This document shows, one piece after another, positions 1 to 8,829 of a DNA stretch of 64,000 bases. Numbering within the stretch: position 1 is the first letter of the stretch; the number at the start of each line of letters is the position of its first letter. The stretch comes from Geomonas oryzisoli. Lineage in GTDB: Bacteria; Desulfobacterota; Desulfuromonadia; Geobacterales; Geobacteraceae. A program made the position numbers and the translations under genes. Below the pieces are notes generated by a model. It saw only the letters and a list, made by a program, of their open reading frames with translations, made no database searches and had not been told where the DNA came from. The stretch lies in the NCBI RefSeq assembly GCF_018986915.1, contig NZ_CP076723.1:2017501-2081500 (forward strand), given 5' to 3'.

Positions 1-41
1 GGGTAGGGACAGATCACGGCCAAATTGGCTTCAAATGGCAA

Positions 42-130
42 CTTTGCGAAGGGGGATGGTGAAAAGTCCCCCTTTGCGAACGGGGATGGTGAAAAGTCCC
101 CCTTTGCGAAGGGGGATTTAGGGGGATTTG
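42..130. repeat. 30-bp tandem repeat with C-tract/G-tract hairpins
   Basis: A 30-bp unit (beginning ctttgcgaagggggatggtg) occurs twice in full at 42-71 and 72-101 with one mismatch, then a third time in part from 102. Each unit pairs a run of C with a run of G around TTTGCGAA, so it can fold as short hairpins. Similar C/G-tract sequences lie between genes at 7683, 14838, 23454 and 54656, so this is a dispersed intergenic repeat family, not a gene part. Confidence 0.7.
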
Positions 131-200
131 TTTTAGGTAGAAAGACAAATCCGTTCTAGCTAATCGGGCTAGGTCAGTATTGTAGCAAGGAGGACCTTGG

Positions 201-1379
201 ATGGATGAAATGATCGTATTTGCAACAAAGAACAGGCTGGGATGCTGCGAAGGGAATTTCACGGCTCTTGGCAGCAGTCACTACCTGGAAAGATATAAGT
301 TGAACCGTGAATCCATCCACAAGAAAAACGCGTGGAAGACCGAAGGCATGGGCGCGGCCTTTCAAGGACAACATACAAGCGCTGCGCCGGACTTGGAGGA
401 GATAAATGCGCGTGCAACAGTAAACGGTCTGACCTTCGCGAAAGACGACAAGGTTGTCTATACGTTGGCGGTAGAAAGCTACTCGGGGATGTTTATAAAA
501 AACCCTAAGGACGACGCTGAAGCCGAAGGCCACATTATTCATGATAACACGACCCGGTTTCTGAACCTCGATTATCACCCTAAGACCGAAGAGATTGTCA
601 TCTCGGTCCAGGATTCCGCGTGGGAGCGGCACCTGGCCATATTCGAACCCAATATGTCACGGTATCGGACGGTGACTGAAGGTGACTGCTACGACGAGAA
701 CCCGGTTTGGGCCAAGAGAGGCAGTCGGTCGATCTACTATGACTCAGCAGGTGTCGGCACTGACGCGGAAGGTCGCTTTGTTGGGCTGGGTGAGAAGTTG
801 ATCAACCGGCTCGACCTTGACTCCGGGGCCATACACGAGGTGGTCTCGGTCCCCGGTTACGATTGTTTCCTGCCGAAGGTCGACGGCGAAGACACACTCC
901 ACTTCATCAAGCGGCCCCACGAGAAGCCCGGCTCGAAAGGCATGACCTTCAAGGATTTTATTCTGATCCCGTACCGTTTGTGCCGCGCCGTCTACTCGTT
1001 TCTTCAGTTTTTCAGTATGCGTTACACGGGCGAGCCGCTATCCACAGCCGGGCCTGATCCAACCAAGGCAAAGCCCAAAGACCCGAAGGACATATTCATC
1101 AACGGCAACATGGTAAATGCCGAGAAAGCATTCAAAGAAAACAGCGATAAAGGCGACGCATTTCCCGGCATCGCGCCGCGGAGTTGGGAATTAATGCGGC
1201 TTGAAAAAGACGGCAGTCTCACCTGTCTAAAGAAAGGCGTAATCGACTTCGACTTGGGCAAAAACGGCGAAATCGTCTTCTCCAATGGGAAATACCTGCT
1301 CCGGCAGGACAAGAACGGCAAAGAAACGGTGATAGACACGATTGATCTTGTCAGCCGTGTGCGGGTGCGTAACGCCTAA
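201..1379 (+). CDS. Hypothetical beta-propeller-like protein
   Basis: A 392-residue protein without signal peptide or membrane segment. Regularly spaced strand-like pieces (VVYTLAVES at 85-93, EIVISVQDS at 131-139, SIYYDS at 177-182, GEIVFSNGKYLL near the C-terminus) look like WD40/TolB-type propeller blades, but no catalytic motif is visible. The start is supported by AAGGAGG at 187-193, seven bases before the ATG. It stands alone, ahead of a SUFU-like gene, in an accessory stretch. The fold is inferred from pattern only and the function is unknown. Confidence 0.6.
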   Translation: MDEMIVFATKNRLGCCEGNFTALGSSHYLERYKLNRESIHKKNAWKTEGMGAAFQGQHTSAAPDLEEINARATVNGLTFAKDDKVVYTLAVESYSGMFIKNPKDDAEAEGHIIHDNTTRFLNLDYHPKTEEIVISVQDSAWERHLAIFEPNMSRYRTVTEGDCYDENPVWAKRGSRSIYYDSAGVGTDAEGRFVGLGEKLINRLDLDSGAIHEVVSVPGYDCFLPKVDGEDTLHFIKRPHEKPGSKGMTFKDFILIPYRLCRAVYSFLQFFSMRYTGEPLSTAGPDPTKAKPKDPKDIFINGNMVNAEKAFKENSDKGDAFPGIAPRSWELMRLEKDGSLTCLKKGVIDFDLGKNGEIVFSNGKYLLRQDKNGKETVIDTIDLVSRVRVRNA

Positions 1380-1487
1380 ACAGGCTGGTGGTGCCGGCGG
1401 TTGAACGTTCCGAGGAGAATACGATCGTATACCCGTTCCTCATTGTGGCAGGCCGCACTTTATTTTGATTTTGTACTGGGAGGTTCA

Positions 1488-2150
1488 ATGCTGGGTAAGA
1501 TAATTTCGCTATTCAAAAAGCGGGATGAAAAGGAAATTGAAAGACTGGAAGAGGATTGGTTCAACAAGAAAAGTGATGTGATGGCAGCCGTACTTGGGAG
1601 GGAGCACGACATGGTGCTGCATTCCATTATCCCATACGAAATCGGCGGAGCATTGGATCTCTACTACTATCCAAACGGTATTGCCGGTACCGCTATCGCA
1701 ACCAAAGAAGTATCACCTGCTTGTTCCAAAGGTTCTTCAAACGATGCATTCAAGAAGTACGAACTGGTGATGTTCACCAGGCATCTTATGTCTGATGATG
1801 ACTTGGAAGCTGACCAGGGCGATGACATCAGTCCCTTCAAGAAAGCAATGCGCAATATAAGCTCTATCTTGAACCCCGTCGCCCGATACAGCTCCGAGGC
1901 GACTCTCAATCCGAAAGAGACGTGCGAATTTCCCGAGGATTTCGATGACATCGGCGGCAAGTGTCTAATCTTTGATAATTATGGTGAAGTGCCGGTTTCT
2001 CAAGAGGGATTTGGAGTGATGGCGGTCATTGAGATTTACAAGAGCGAGATGCAGTACGCCATGGAGCAAGGTGGCGAGATGCTGCTTTCGAAACTAAAAG
2101 CACAGGGGCACTACCCGTATTCAGACTTGGACAGGGAGCCCGTGGTATAG
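1488..2150 (+). CDS. SUFU-like (suppressor of fused) domain protein
   Basis: A 220-residue cytosolic protein. The second half (about residues 150-220) has the layout of bacterial SUFU-domain proteins: a strand with GFGVMAVIEIYKSEM, a helix with LLSKLKAQGHYPYSD and a terminal D-R-P. In bacteria this domain is often an immunity protein of polymorphic toxins, but no toxin is adjacent. I chose the ATG at 1488 over an upstream in-frame start at 1401 because GGGAGG at 1478-1483 sits just before it and the upstream 29 residues look non-coding. Family assignment is tentative. Confidence 0.5.
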   Translation: MLGKIISLFKKRDEKEIERLEEDWFNKKSDVMAAVLGREHDMVLHSIIPYEIGGALDLYYYPNGIAGTAIATKEVSPACSKGSSNDAFKKYELVMFTRHLMSDDDLEADQGDDISPFKKAMRNISSILNPVARYSSEATLNPKETCEFPEDFDDIGGKCLIFDNYGEVPVSQEGFGVMAVIEIYKSEMQYAMEQGGEMLLSKLKAQGHYPYSDLDREPVV

Positions 2151-2428
2151 CATCACGGCTAGCAGAGAATGTGAGTGGCGTGTTGGGCTTTTGTACCTGG
2201 TCATGTCCATCCCAGAAAAAGTTACATGAGTTATCAACGTCCCTGCTGCTTCCCTAGAAGTTGCATAGACACCAGCGTTACAGCTGCCCACTTCAGCTAC
2301 TATCTTACTGAGTAATACATGGATTATGAAGAGCGGCAGAGGGACGCACATAAGAATATAGGTTTATCCTACATAATCTTATGAGCTTATGTGCGTATCT
2401 TTGATGTTTATACTGAATTGGAGCCAAA

Positions 2429-3241
2429 ATGATTCAGGCCGAGTTGAGAGGAAAAATATCACGTCGAACAGAAGAAATGGAAGACCTATTAACTTCAAAT
2501 ATCTTCAGTTTTTTCAAATATGCTAATCGTCACGTGTATTTAAAAGGCTTTCTAAAATCATTGGGCATGGAAGTCTCAAATGCTGCTCTTGACAAAGCGC
2601 AGTTCCTATTTTGGCCGCGATATGAAGAAAATACAGAGCCGGATTTGGTAATCATCGTGGACGATTATTATATCCTTATTGAGGCCAAACATCTCTCGGG
2701 GTTCGGCAAGGCATTTGAGGAAAAAGAAGAGCAACTTGTCCGCGAGTTCAAGCAAGGCGCGACAGAGGCCGCGAGATTAGAAAAGATTTTTAGGTTTATT
2801 ACTATCACGTCTCATTACACTTTACCCGCGAAGCTATTTGCTCATTTGCCTGATTATATTAGAATGTCCCTGCACTGGACAAACTGGCACTCGATTGCCG
2901 CTCTTTTACTGAACACGTTTGAGGAGATGAAGCCTACCCCGGATGAGGCATTTGCTACAGATCTCTATAAACTCCTGGAAAAGAAAAAGTTAAGAGGCTT
3001 CCTTCCATTTACCCGCTTGAGTACTCAGATTCAACCTTCTCCGCCTGTGATCTTTTTTAATGCAGAGGATGCGGTTTTCAGGGGTGCCTTCATCGGCTTT
3101 GAGCAGAGTCTCAAAAAGTTCTCTGACGTTACCACATCATCGGGGCGGCTATTTTTTAACCGAACATTTTTCGGTCGTCTGTTGGACTCTTCAATCGAAA
3201 CTCCGGCTCACATCAGACTCTTACTAGGAGGTGCACAGTGA
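2429..3241 (+). CDS. PD-(D/E)XK nuclease-like protein
   Basis: A 270-residue protein with the core signature of the PD-(D/E)XK nuclease superfamily: E70, then PD72 at the end of one strand, and E85-A-K87 in the next (PDLVIIVDDYYILIEAKH). This arrangement binds metal and cleaves DNA in restriction, repair and defence nucleases. The rest shows helices and a C-terminal part without known motifs. The gene is visibly AT-richer than the rest of the window, suggesting transfer. Its stop overlaps the GTG start of the next gene (GTGA), so the two are translationally coupled. Substrate and role are unknown. Confidence 0.6.
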   Translation: MIQAELRGKISRRTEEMEDLLTSNIFSFFKYANRHVYLKGFLKSLGMEVSNAALDKAQFLFWPRYEENTEPDLVIIVDDYYILIEAKHLSGFGKAFEEKEEQLVREFKQGATEAARLEKIFRFITITSHYTLPAKLFAHLPDYIRMSLHWTNWHSIAALLLNTFEEMKPTPDEAFATDLYKLLEKKKLRGFLPFTRLSTQIQPSPPVIFFNAEDAVFRGAFIGFEQSLKKFSDVTTSSGRLFFNRTFFGRLLDSSIETPAHIRLLLGGAQ

Positions 3242-3831
3242 CCATTGCCCATCTTGAGACCCAGACAACAAACGCGCTCGACTTCCTGCAAAAGCTGTTC
3301 TTCGAAATCTCGTACTTGATTAAGGAAGTTGAGGGGTTACTACAGCATGAGGGGTTCCGGATCGGCAAGCCATCTGGCTACGGAGTCACTTCTGGCAAGT
3401 CCACAGGGCTCGAAGCGGTCAACGTAGAATCATGGCTATCTAAAAGTTTTACTGTCTTCTTCGTCGCGTCTGATGACTGCACTGACTACAAAGGCCAGAC
3501 CATTACGGACTTCAAAGACGGGCTAAAGGTACTCTTTCTCGATATTGAACTACAAGGTCGTAAAACTAAGGTTCCAACAATTACTGCTGGGATGCTTTAT
3601 AACATACGAACGAAGAGGCCGGATTTTACCAAATTTGAGCAGGTTATGAACCATGTCTTTTTCTATTATCGAGATAAGATCTCTGTTTCTAGAGATTCCC
3701 TGAAGTACGAGGATTCCTACCTTGCCTTCGAAGGAAAAGTTCACTCTTTGCCTTTGTTCGCAGTCCAGTCAACCGAAGACGTACTGCAAAAGATCGTAAC
3801 GCCCATGCTAACCGAATATGGTAATCGGTAA
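3238..3831 (+). CDS. Unknown protein coupled to the nuclease-like gene
   Basis: A 197-residue soluble protein starting at GTG 3238, with GGAGG at 3227-3231 as ribosome site and a four-base overlap with the preceding PD-(D/E)XK gene. It has an N-terminal helix-rich part (about 1-45) followed by mixed strands. I recognise no domain. Low GC like its partner. The tight overlap suggests the two products act together, for example as a nuclease and its specificity, inhibitor or sensor subunit; that is inference from arrangement only. Confidence 0.6.
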   Translation: MTIAHLETQTTNALDFLQKLFFEISYLIKEVEGLLQHEGFRIGKPSGYGVTSGKSTGLEAVNVESWLSKSFTVFFVASDDCTDYKGQTITDFKDGLKVLFLDIELQGRKTKVPTITAGMLYNIRTKRPDFTKFEQVMNHVFFYYRDKISVSRDSLKYEDSYLAFEGKVHSLPLFAVQSTEDVLQKIVTPMLTEYGNR

Positions 3832-3966
3832 CCGTTTCTACTTATCGGGACGTTATTCGATTTTGGGATTTACTTGTCTGGCAAACAGTGAAGTAAAAAA
3901 GTCGACATCGCCCCCGCCTCTAACAAAGTACGATCTTGCCGGCCATATATCAACCAGGAACCACAC

Positions 3967-4575
3967 ATGCTTCTTAAACTATTCACAGCTACTGTAATAA
4001 CCGCATTAGTCACAGCCTGTGCGACACCGTCCGTTCCTTCTACGCCCCCTCAAGGCACTAACAGTAACGGGATGTACATTACTGATGGCCAAAAGGTCGG
4101 CTTCTCCATTTATCAGAAGGGGCAGGTGGTGAATGCCCTATGGGAGAAGGGGTACCTGACGTATCGGTTAACGAACGATGCCTTCACCATCACTACGAAA
4201 TACAATAGCCTGCGGATATACCTTGCTGAGAAAGATGCCGGTGAATTCAGGGAAAGCAAAAAGGTGAAGCTGAGTGTGCTTTCCTCGGTGCTGACCGGAG
4301 CATCAGAAAGCAACTCAGACACCTTGTTTGTTGCTGATCCCACCGACCCCCTGTCGTCCAATAACTCTCTGGATCAATACAGCGGGCTCAAACCCACCAA
4401 ATCCGAAAACTCCTTTGTTGCGGGAAATCTCTATTTCCTGAAAACAGGTAAGGAAATAAGTTTGTCTCGGTACGCCGGGACGTTATATGCCTACGCGTGG
4501 ATTGATTTCAACGGAGACCATAAGATCGACCTCAACGAGGTTTCTAGACTCAAGTTTCTCGTCAACACAAAGTGA
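3967..4575 (+). CDS. Predicted lipoprotein with EF-hand-like loop
   Basis: A 202-residue protein with a signal peptide ending in the lipobox VTAC, so lipidation on Cys18 is expected and the protein should be anchored in the envelope. Near the C-terminus D180-F-N-G-D-H-K-I-D-L-N-E191 has the acidic spacing of an EF-hand/dockerin calcium loop. The middle holds predicted strands of no known family. Its stop is adjacent to or overlaps the next reading frame, so it may be co-transcribed with the LprI-like gene. Confidence 0.6.
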   Translation: MLLKLFTATVITALVTACATPSVPSTPPQGTNSNGMYITDGQKVGFSIYQKGQVVNALWEKGYLTYRLTNDAFTITTKYNSLRIYLAEKDAGEFRESKKVKLSVLSSVLTGASESNSDTLFVADPTDPLSSNNSLDQYSGLKPTKSENSFVAGNLYFLKTGKEISLSRYAGTLYAYAWIDFNGDHKIDLNEVSRLKFLVNTK

Positions 4576-4655
4576 CGGAGGATAGCGAGGTGAGGCAGAA
4601 ATTGCCCCCCCTCGACACGTCGCGAAGGTCACGCCAGGCTCAAGGACAAACTGTC

Positions 4656-5615
4656 ATGACGATCATTACACACCTGTTCGTGTTTCTGCTACTAATAACA
4701 CCTTGGGAAGCATTGGCTGCTGGGTTCGACTGCACCAAGGCTGGAACCAAATTGGAGAAGCTCATCTGCAAGGATCTCGAATTGTCTGCTGCTGACGATC
4801 GGGTTTCCCTGCTCTTTAAAGAAGCCTTAAAGAAGAGCACGGATAGAGACATGCTTCTACAAACTCAACGTGAGTGGCTGAAAAGACGAAATGCCTTTAT
4901 TGATAGAGAAGCCTTGCTCAAAATCTATAATGATCGCGTGATAGAGCTTCAGGAGCCTGTTTGGGTGCCTGTCCGCTCTGTTACCTCGACCTGCCCGCAG
5001 TTTCTTAAGCGAAATGACATCGACGATATCTCTAAATGTCAGGTTTCAGAATCCGGCAGAATTGGCACTGAAGGTAACAAGACCTATCTTTACACCCTTT
5101 ACTGCATAGTTCCTGCTGAGTCAGGTGAAACAGGGAATTGCACGCCAGACTCCTATTATGGCAAAAGAGGCTTATCAGTATATGTCCAAGATGGACCATC
5201 ACAACCATTGAAACTGTTCCTTGATCGCGGCTCATCCGACATAGGTTTGCGCGAATACGAGAAGCCGGAATTACTTCGGAACCAGTTCGGGAAAATCCTA
5301 TACGTCCCAATCAGGCTTGATGGAACCGGTAATTTCAATGAAAGTGACTACTACATATGGGACGAAGGGGCTAAAAGGTGGAGCTACCTGGATTCGAATC
5401 GATGGCTTGATGATCTCGAAAAATATCTGCCCCGTGGCACTCATGTCTTGAGCGGAGTTTGGCCTGATCTAAAAAGCATGACTGCAGAGGTACTTCTCTA
5501 CCGGAAAAACGATCCAAACTGCTGTCCATCCGGAGGGACGGCTTTCGTGACCCTATCGATAGAAAAAGGTCGCTTCAATATCCGATCCGTCAAAGTAACG
5601 AAAGATGTGAAGTAG
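4656..5615 (+). CDS. Exported protein with LprI-like N-terminal domain
   Basis: A 319-residue exported protein. From ATG 4656 it begins with a clear signal peptide (hydrophobic residues 5-19, cleavage likely after ALAA). A GTG at 4572 would place 28 polar residues before this, so the later start is preferred. Residues 24-80 match the lysozyme-inhibitor LprI-like domain: F-D-C26, L-I-C38, then a helix ending QREWLKRRN. That domain is periplasmic or surface exposed and in some bacteria inhibits lysozyme. Residues 100-319 are a strand-rich region I do not recognise. Confidence 0.6.
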   Translation: MTIITHLFVFLLLITPWEALAAGFDCTKAGTKLEKLICKDLELSAADDRVSLLFKEALKKSTDRDMLLQTQREWLKRRNAFIDREALLKIYNDRVIELQEPVWVPVRSVTSTCPQFLKRNDIDDISKCQVSESGRIGTEGNKTYLYTLYCIVPAESGETGNCTPDSYYGKRGLSVYVQDGPSQPLKLFLDRGSSDIGLREYEKPELLRNQFGKILYVPIRLDGTGNFNESDYYIWDEGAKRWSYLDSNRWLDDLEKYLPRGTHVLSGVWPDLKSMTAEVLLYRKNDPNCCPSGGTAFVTLSIEKGRFNIRSVKVTKDVK

Positions 5616-5832
5616 CTGGCCCATGGCCCGCAATGGCAGAAGTAAGACGGCATATGTCCTACCTGTCTTTAAGCAATTTGTAAAAAACCAGAGTGACAAT
5701 CGCAGTGCGTCCCTACTAGATCCCGGTAGCTTATGCCGCGGGGCTAGGCCTGGCCGTTATTTGGAGCCCAGGGGACACCGGCATCTTTTTATTTCATGTT
5801 TTTATGTATTTATACTTTAAGGAGGGGTGTGC

Positions 5833-6735
5833 GTGAAATTGGTTGTTCGTTTGATGATGGTATTGTTGTTTGCCTGTACTGTTACTTTGTACGGATGCGG
5901 GGGCGGTGGCGGCGATGAAGAGTCGATTGACGGGCTGCTCCGCGGTGTCGGTTGGCTTTATGACAACGCGCCTGCCGACTTATCCAGCCACGACATCGGC
6001 TTGGGCGTATGGCTCTATTACGACCAAACGCTTGCTACCAGCGATATCCAGGGATTTACTGTGACCGCTCCTGATGGCGGCCATTGGACTGTCACGGCAA
6101 CCAGCAATCTTTTCGGCACCACGAGAAACGGACCATATGTGACCGGAAGGCTTGTCAACTCCAACACTCCCAGTCGACTCCCGCTCGCCGGCACTTGGAC
6201 CTTCACGTTGAGGCTGAAAAACGGGACCATATCGTCCATCCAGAAAAAGTTTCATGAGCCTGGAAGTTCCGCCGATGCGACTCATCCCTATGTGTACGTG
6301 AAAGAGGACTGGACCCCGAACAGCAATACCTCGCAATACGTTGCGGCACTGGGAAGGTTCTCGGCCTATAATTATGCACTTCAGTACTCGGCTGGTGTCG
6401 GATCGATAACCAGTACGGGGCTGGCCAATATAAGGAGCATGTATTTCAATGCCGAGCCGACGGCGTATAACATGTACTGCTGGCTCTACGATGCCAACCG
6501 TGTCTATCTCGGCTACACGATCACCGAATATTCCGCGTCAGACCATTCCAGCACAGGTCTTGTGACGCCGGGCGGTGAATTGGCGATTTCGGCGGCTGCC
6601 ACGACTGGTGCCAGCGGACCGGTCGACCTCTCACTGGTCAAGTACATCCGGTTCGTCTATGTCGACGGTGCCCAATTCAGCCCTGGATACGGTTACGATT
6701 ACCGCTCCGTTTCGTACCTGGTGCCTGTCAACTGA
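5833..6735 (+). CDS. Predicted surface lipoprotein of unknown function
   Basis: A 300-residue protein with lipobox LYGC (Cys22) followed by a glycine-rich tether, so a lipidated envelope protein. The body is rich in Ser, Thr, Tyr and Gly with beta-strand character and no known catalytic motif. Two GTG starts lie close together (5827 and 5833); 5833 is chosen because AAGGAGG at 5819-5825 is then seven bases away. A strong terminator follows at 6741. No function can be assigned. Confidence 0.6.
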   Translation: MKLVVRLMMVLLFACTVTLYGCGGGGGDEESIDGLLRGVGWLYDNAPADLSSHDIGLGVWLYYDQTLATSDIQGFTVTAPDGGHWTVTATSNLFGTTRNGPYVTGRLVNSNTPSRLPLAGTWTFTLRLKNGTISSIQKKFHEPGSSADATHPYVYVKEDWTPNSNTSQYVAALGRFSAYNYALQYSAGVGSITSTGLANIRSMYFNAEPTAYNMYCWLYDANRVYLGYTITEYSASDHSSTGLVTPGGELAISAAATTGASGPVDLSLVKYIRFVYVDGAQFSPGYGYDYRSVSYLVPVN

Positions 6736-6740
6736 CCATA

Positions 6741-6778
6741 AAAAAAGAGCCTTTCGATGTCGAAAGGCTCTTTTTTTT
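6741..6778 (+). terminator. Rho-independent terminator
   Basis: A perfect 10-bp stem GAGCCTTTCG/CGAAAGGCTC with a 4-base loop, flanked by an A run before and eight T after. It ends the lipoprotein gene and insulates it from the toxin-antitoxin pair. Confidence 0.9.
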
Positions 6779-6920
6779 GTGCCTGGGGTAGGTTGGCTTG
6801 CGCCCATGCTAATACATCGGTTTACACCGATCAAGCATCATACAAAACCATCCTTTGTGTTGCTGGCCGCAGAAACCTGCTATACTATCCTAGTCGATCT
6901 AACTATCTTTAACCAGGTGC

Positions 6921-7208
6921 ATGAGCATGACACGACTTAAACACAATCCAACGCCGAATTATTGGCGATTGCAGGCTGCTAAGGCCCGCTTCAGCGAGGT
7001 CGTAAAGCGTGCCAAGGCAGAAGGGCCACAGCATGTTACCGTCTATGGGCGGGATGAAGTGGTTGTAATTTCCACGGAAGATTTCCGACGGCTCACCGGA
7101 GAGATTACGGGGGACGCTCTTATTCAGGCCATTCAATCGTCTCCCTACAGGGATGTCGATATCGAACCATCGCGTATCACGATGCCGGTTAGGGACGTCG
7201 ACCTATGA
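6921..7208 (+). CDS. Phd/YefM-family antitoxin
   Basis: A 95-residue protein. Residues 14-62 have the Phd/YefM antitoxin pattern: W-x-L-Q-x-A-K-A-R-F-S-E-V-V, then GPQHVTVYGRDEVVVIS and DFRRL. These proteins bind DNA as dimers through the N-terminus and neutralise the toxin with the C-terminal tail. ATG at 6921 and 6927 are both possible starts with weak ribosome sites. The stop overlaps the VapC start by four bases (ATGA). It likely autorepresses its own promoter in 6779-6920. Confidence 0.85.
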   Translation: MSMTRLKHNPTPNYWRLQAAKARFSEVVKRAKAEGPQHVTVYGRDEVVVISTEDFRRLTGEITGDALIQAIQSSPYRDVDIEPSRITMPVRDVDL

Positions 7209-7642
7209 GGCGATGGCTGTTGGATACGAATATCCTTTCGGAGATTCGCAAACCAAAGCCTCAGCCGAAGGTTATCAACTTCATCAAACAACAACCCATA
7301 GAAACTTTATTTGTCAGTACGGTGACCTTTGCAGAGTTCCGATTTGGCATTGAACTGCTCGAAGATGCGGGACGGCGGGCCGAATTGAACGACTGGTTGA
7401 CCCTCAGAGTTCGCCCGATGTTTGAGGGTCGCACTCTTGAGATTACTGAAGAAGTCATGTTTAAGTGGAGGATGCTTGTTGACGTTGGACGCAAGCAGGG
7501 GCACACATTTACGCAACCAGATCTGTTGATCGCTGCCACCGCGATCATCTATGGCATGACTGTCGTGACAAGAGATGCCTCAGACTACAAGCTTACCCGT
7601 GCTTCTATTTTTAATCCCTGGGCTGATCCCGTTCCCTCTTAA
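7205..7642 (+). CDS. vapC: VapC-type PIN-domain toxin
   Basis: A 145-residue PIN-domain ribonuclease. The acidic metal-binding residues are visible: D7 (LLDTNILSE), E44 (TFAEFRFG), D106 (TQPDLLIAA) and D124 (TRDASDY). Known VapC toxins cut tRNA or rRNA when freed from antitoxin. It is translationally coupled to the Phd-type antitoxin by an ATGA overlap, a common mixed Phd-VapC pairing. Length is typical and no key residue is missing, so it is probably active. Confidence 0.9.
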   Translation: MRRWLLDTNILSEIRKPKPQPKVINFIKQQPIETLFVSTVTFAEFRFGIELLEDAGRRAELNDWLTLRVRPMFEGRTLEITEEVMFKWRMLVDVGRKQGHTFTQPDLLIAATAIIYGMTVVTRDASDYKLTRASIFNPWADPVPS

Positions 7643-7682
7643 GAAATCAGCAGTTCTCCACCTTTTAAGTATTACTCCAAGA

Positions 7683-7750
7683 GAAATCCCCCTTGTCCCC
7701 ATTCGAAAAAAGGGGGGGGACGCTAGGGGGACGCGCAACGCTGCGTATCA
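7683..7750. repeat. Dispersed C/G-tract intergenic repeat
   Basis: C-run, short A/T middle and G-run (aaatcccccttgtcccc ... aaaaaagggggggacgc), followed by ggggacgcgcaacgctgcgt. The tail closely resembles the one at 23490-23516, showing that the two copies belong to the same family. No coding signal here. Confidence 0.55.
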
Positions 7751-7821
7751 ACAGCAAAAACTTCCACCGAATGAATTTTCGCTTAGGACAGGGGATCCAA
7801 CGCCTGGAAAGCGCCGCAACA

Positions 7822-8784
7822 TCAGGCACCGGGGCTGCCGGGGTGGAAGGTCTTGCGCCATTCGGTGGGGGTGACGTTGAATCGGGCCCGGAAATGCTGA
7901 CGCAGAGAGGAGGCGGACTGGAAACCGACCAGTTCGGCTATCCTCTCTATGGAGTGGCCGGTGGTCTCCAATAGCTCCTGGCTCCGTTGCAAACGCTCGC
8001 TCATGAGCCACGCGCCGACGGACATACCGGTGGCTTTCTGGAAGTGCCGGGTGAAGGTGCGGCGACTCATTAGGCTGTAATCCGCCAGTTCGTCCAGGCT
8101 GTGCTCCTCGGTGAGGTTGTTGCGCAGATATTCGAGCAGCTTGTTGACGTTGGCGTCGCGGGTGGAAAGGGGGACGGGCTGCTCGATGAACTGCGCCTGG
8201 CCGCCTTCGCGATGCGGCGGGATGACCATGCGCCGTGCAACTTTGTTGGCGATGGCCCGGCCATGTACCCGATGCACCAGGTAGAGACAGCAGTCGAGAC
8301 CGGCCGCGGTCCCGGCCGAGGTGACCAACCGTTCGTCTTCGACGTAGAGGGCGTTGGTGTCTAACTCTACATTGGGGAAACGGGTGACAAAGTCCTGCTC
8401 GAACTCCCAGTGGGTACCGGCCCGGCGGTCATCCAGCAGGCCGGCGTAAGCGAGGACGTAGGTTCCCAGGCACAGCCCAACCACCAGGGCGCCACGCTGG
8501 TACGCCGCAACCAGGGCATCGAGCAACTCCTGGTTCGGCCTCTCTGAGGGATCACGCCAGTAGGGGACGATGACGATGTCCGCTTCCTCCAGGGCCTCCA
8601 GCCCGACGCACGTCTCGATGCTGAAGCCCTGGCGGGAGCGCAAGGCACCGGGCTCTCCCGCACAGATCGTCAGGTTGAAAAGCTTTTGACCGGGCAGAAC
8701 GTCGCCGAAGATGATGCACGGCACCGAGAAGTGGAACGGGCTGAAGTGGTTGATGGCAACGACTGCAACAGACGGAACCGACAT
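7822..8784 (-). CDS. GlxA-family regulator (DJ-1/PfpI plus AraC HTH)
   Basis: A 320-residue transcription regulator. Residues 1-180 form a DJ-1/PfpI-like domain with the nucleophile-elbow motif GLCLGTYVLA, used in this family for ligand sensing. Residues 215-315 form the AraC DNA-binding domain with two helix-turn-helix motifs (LDELADYSLMSRRTFTRHF and IERIAELVGFQSASSLRQHF). ATG 8784 is preferred over GTG 8799 because AAGAGGA precedes it. It lies 45 bp downstream of the metallo-hydrolase on the same strand, a pairing also seen in other genomes, so it probably controls that operon. Confidence 0.85.
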   Translation of the reverse strand: MSVPSVAVVAINHFSPFHFSVPCIIFGDVLPGQKLFNLTICAGEPGALRSRQGFSIETCVGLEALEEADIVIVPYWRDPSERPNQELLDALVAAYQRGALVVGLCLGTYVLAYAGLLDDRRAGTHWEFEQDFVTRFPNVELDTNALYVEDERLVTSAGTAAGLDCCLYLVHRVHGRAIANKVARRMVIPPHREGGQAQFIEQPVPLSTRDANVNKLLEYLRNNLTEEHSLDELADYSLMSRRTFTRHFQKATGMSVGAWLMSERLQRSQELLETTGHSIERIAELVGFQSASSLRQHFRARFNVTPTEWRKTFHPGSPGA

Positions 8785-8829
8785 GTAATCCTCTTGCACT
8801 GCTCCGGAATTAACCGCAACTGACGCGGC

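Noticed and set aside
5623-5820. Small 65-codon frame between the LprI-like and lipoprotein genes
   Set aside because: No ribosome site, no domain, and composition unlike a protein; the region is more likely leader sequence.
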